Position numbers and translations under genes: made by a program
The notes under the pieces: model-generated
Database searches by the model: none
What the model was told of the DNA's origin: nothing
The model's input: the letters and a program-made list of their open reading frames with translations, nothing else
Shown here: one piece after another, positions 61,975 to 64,000 of the stretch
Numbering within the stretch: position 1 is the stretch's first letter
How the letters are laid out: each line of letters starts with the position of its first letter
Source: Parelaphostrongylus tenuis
Taxonomy: Eukaryota; Nematoda; Chromadorea; Rhabditida; Metastrongylidae
Assembly: GCA_019055375.1 (NCBI GenBank)
Contig: JAHQIW010004602.1
Coordinates: forward strand, 53,482 to 117,481
DNA length: 64,000 bases
Direction: 5' to 3'

Positions 61975-62071
61975 CTATACTATCGTCATTATTTATGGAA
62001 ATTGACAACAATATTTCTTCAGTAGCATTGATAAAGAAAGGGCAGCCTTTATATTTTGCAGCGCAGTTCAA
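61975..62071 (-). CDS. Possible internal exon of a minus-strand gene, unknown
   Basis: On the minus strand it is flanked by a good acceptor (gcattttag) and donor (ATAG|GTAACT) and is fully open for 32 codons. It reads NCAAKYKGCPFFINATEE and then ILLSISINND. The C-x6-C-P spacing is reminiscent of FLYWCH or MULE-type zinc modules, but the stretch is too short to say. Other exons of the gene were not found; they could lie right of the window. Confidence 0.25.
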
Positions 62072-62079
62072 CTAAAATG

Positions 62080-64000
62080 CTTTGAACGATGACACGGTGA
62101 ACGATTTCAGCGCCGTTTTGAAGCAGAAGAACGCACATGCAACAAGTGGCTCTAAGTTGTACCTTTACTTATAAAACAGGAGACATGGCTGGATTCATGT
62201 CTTTATCGCCGATATCACAAATATCAACAATTTATGATCGTGCCTTCAAATAATCGTATTCGCTGAGCGGTAGGCCCCATCTTGCAATTACTTTCAGACA
62301 CCGAACAACATATTGATTCCTCTTGTTTCCCTAACATCACTTAAGATTATGAGCCAAGTGACATAATTGGCTGTTATAATTACCTAGCAGACCCTAAGGC
62401 TGACCGCTGTCCGTAGAAGTGAGGACGGAGATACAATAGGGAACATTGTCTGCCAATCACAATTTCAAGTTTCGCAATGCAAAATGAAAGGTCACGTCAC
62501 TTACTGAGCAACTTTTTAACCAACAAACCTGTAATTTCCTTGTCCAGGCTGAAAGACATTAATCAACATTTTGGGATCCCTTGTATTCGTTGATGGACTT
62601 ATCAAGATGAAAACCTAATTGGATAATGACGGAAGATAATAACAGACACATCATTTCTAACCAGTCCTCTACAATATCTATACCATTCCGAACGTGATAT
62701 TGGAGCTTTCTAGACACTTGATTCTTATGACACTTGTTTCTCTTTGCCTATACTACTCCTCATGGAAGTACATCAGTGCGATATCTTATTCTTCAATCTA
62801 TTTTTTTAAGACATGAAAACTTTCTATCTGATATCTTGACGTCCAAACACCTGCAATCTCCGTTTATTTTACTCACAGATCTTGTGTGGAAATTTGGTAT
62901 GATATTTTTCTTGATAACACATATCCTCCCAACATCATAATCTCCCTTTCAAATGAGCAGTTATTCACTAACTAAGAAGTGATGCCATGTGACAGCAATA
63001 ATAAGTGAATGGTATTACTGACTGTTGATAAATCCACATGCGGCTGACTCGATAAACTCAGTTCCAAAGTTTTGAATGACTTTCTAACAAAAGTCAGGAC
63101 ATTACGACACATGGAGACTGGTCAGCCAAACTTCTATGAGACTTGCTTAGCTATAATCCAGCAGATTTCTACATGAATTCAATTTTTCCGAATCTTCTCA
63201 CTGACGTACATTCCAATATGTTTGAAAGAAACGCCTTTGTAAGAAGCTTCTCGAAAAATCCTTCTCATACCCTTTGAACATAATGATCAAGTTTAGGTTC
63301 TTTATCTGTACTCTAGGCAAATATGACGCCTTGAATTGAGAAGATTGGATGTATTTGATGGCAATCATTTCGAGGGAAAGAACATGCCAAGCTGCTGGCT
63401 AATCTCAAGAATTAGAAAAGCTTTTCCAACTGAGAGACAGTGCAGCATTGTACAGCTCAAGAACGGAAGGATATTGACTTAAATCCATTTATATTCGATT
63501 CTGTTTCTTGAAGACAAGTGGTGTTCTGAACGAAACCACTGCAGTCAGACACTATTTAGCACTATTTTTTCAGTGCTGAGCTTCACGGTATAAAGATATA
63601 ACATAGGCTAGTTTTTCGTTTAAAAAAATCGTTGAAGTCTTTCACTATTATTGTGAAACATTCTACAACTTACCGCAAAACTTTATCTCAATTTAAATAA
63701 ATGTAAAACATTAAACGCATATTTTCACTATCAAACAATGACTACTTGCTTTTGGATCCTTTACTCATAGCTTACTTCAAATAATGTCATGAAGATCGTG
63801 GAAAATTCTATAGTGCGAAATTTCGTGAAAATACATATGACGCAGTGAAGATGATTGACTGATTGATAAGGTACGAGAAATGTGAAAGTTCGAACAATTT
63901 TGACTATACAACTAATCGCGGTTACACTTCAGCTAATGTGGCATAGGTGTAGACAATTATGTTCAATCATTACTTTAAGGGAAGAAAAAGAAACAAAGAA
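62080..64000. other. Right flank, no recognised gene
   Basis: AT-rich. A 45-bp minus-strand segment at about 62503-62547 is splice-flanked (acceptor ctttcag, donor CA|GTAAGT) and open, but too short to call. Nothing else recognised. Confidence 0.35.

Noticed and set aside
1..64000. CRISPR array, prophage or bacterial operon
   Set aside because: No regularly spaced repeats, no Shine-Dalgarno-led gene runs; splice-site structure is clearly eukaryotic.

Overview
This window looks like nuclear DNA from a nematode, most likely a strongylid or hookworm-like species (inference). The coding sequence is cut into short exons of about 60-380 bp. Introns end in the nematode consensus TTTTCAG. Each gene start follows a possible spliced-leader acceptor. 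The space between exons is full of short tRNA-headed SINEs, decayed mariner copies, an RTE-type reverse transcriptase relic and (TA)n tracts. I see no bacterial genes, rRNA, CRISPR or intact tRNA gene.

I could rebuild three plus-strand genes by chaining exons whose splice phases all agree. (1) 6583-18839: a complete 11-exon, 508-residue glycerol-3-phosphate acyltransferase of the GPAT3/GPAT4 (C. elegans ACL-4/ACL-5) family, with the acyltransferase motifs intact. (2) 23572-41596: a 19-exon, about 886-residue protein with a signal peptide, a long Cys-containing ectodomain and a C-terminal hydrophobic tail typical of a GPI-anchor signal. Its family is unresolved; I see weak resemblance to the ectodomain of PGAP6/TMEM8. 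(3) 44862-57338: a single-pass receptor with signal peptide, CUB domain, C-type lectin domain, transmembrane helix and a long proline-rich tail, 504 residues if a GC-AG intron joins a last exon, or 468 if not.

Layout: 1-6570 is repeat-rich 5' flank; 6.5-18.9 kb GPAT gene; 18.9-23.5 kb intergenic; 23.5-41.8 kb the putative GPI-anchored gene; 41.8-44.8 kb intergenic; 44.8-57.7 kb the CUB/lectin receptor; 57.7-64 kb mostly repeats plus a possible small secreted ORF and a possible minus-strand exon. The genes are several kb apart, each with its own start signal, so they are probably not an operon. One makes glycerolipid precursors at the ER; the other two look like surface proteins. I see no shared pathway.

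Repeat families are named here for convenience. SINE-A is a tRNA-headed element of about 290 bp with 16 copies recognised. SINE-B, SINE-C and SINE-D are other tRNA-headed families. Family E is about 600-800 bp and family F about 400 bp, both unclassified. Several foldback elements are also present. Repeat boundaries were judged by eye and are approximate, usually to within 10-30 bp.
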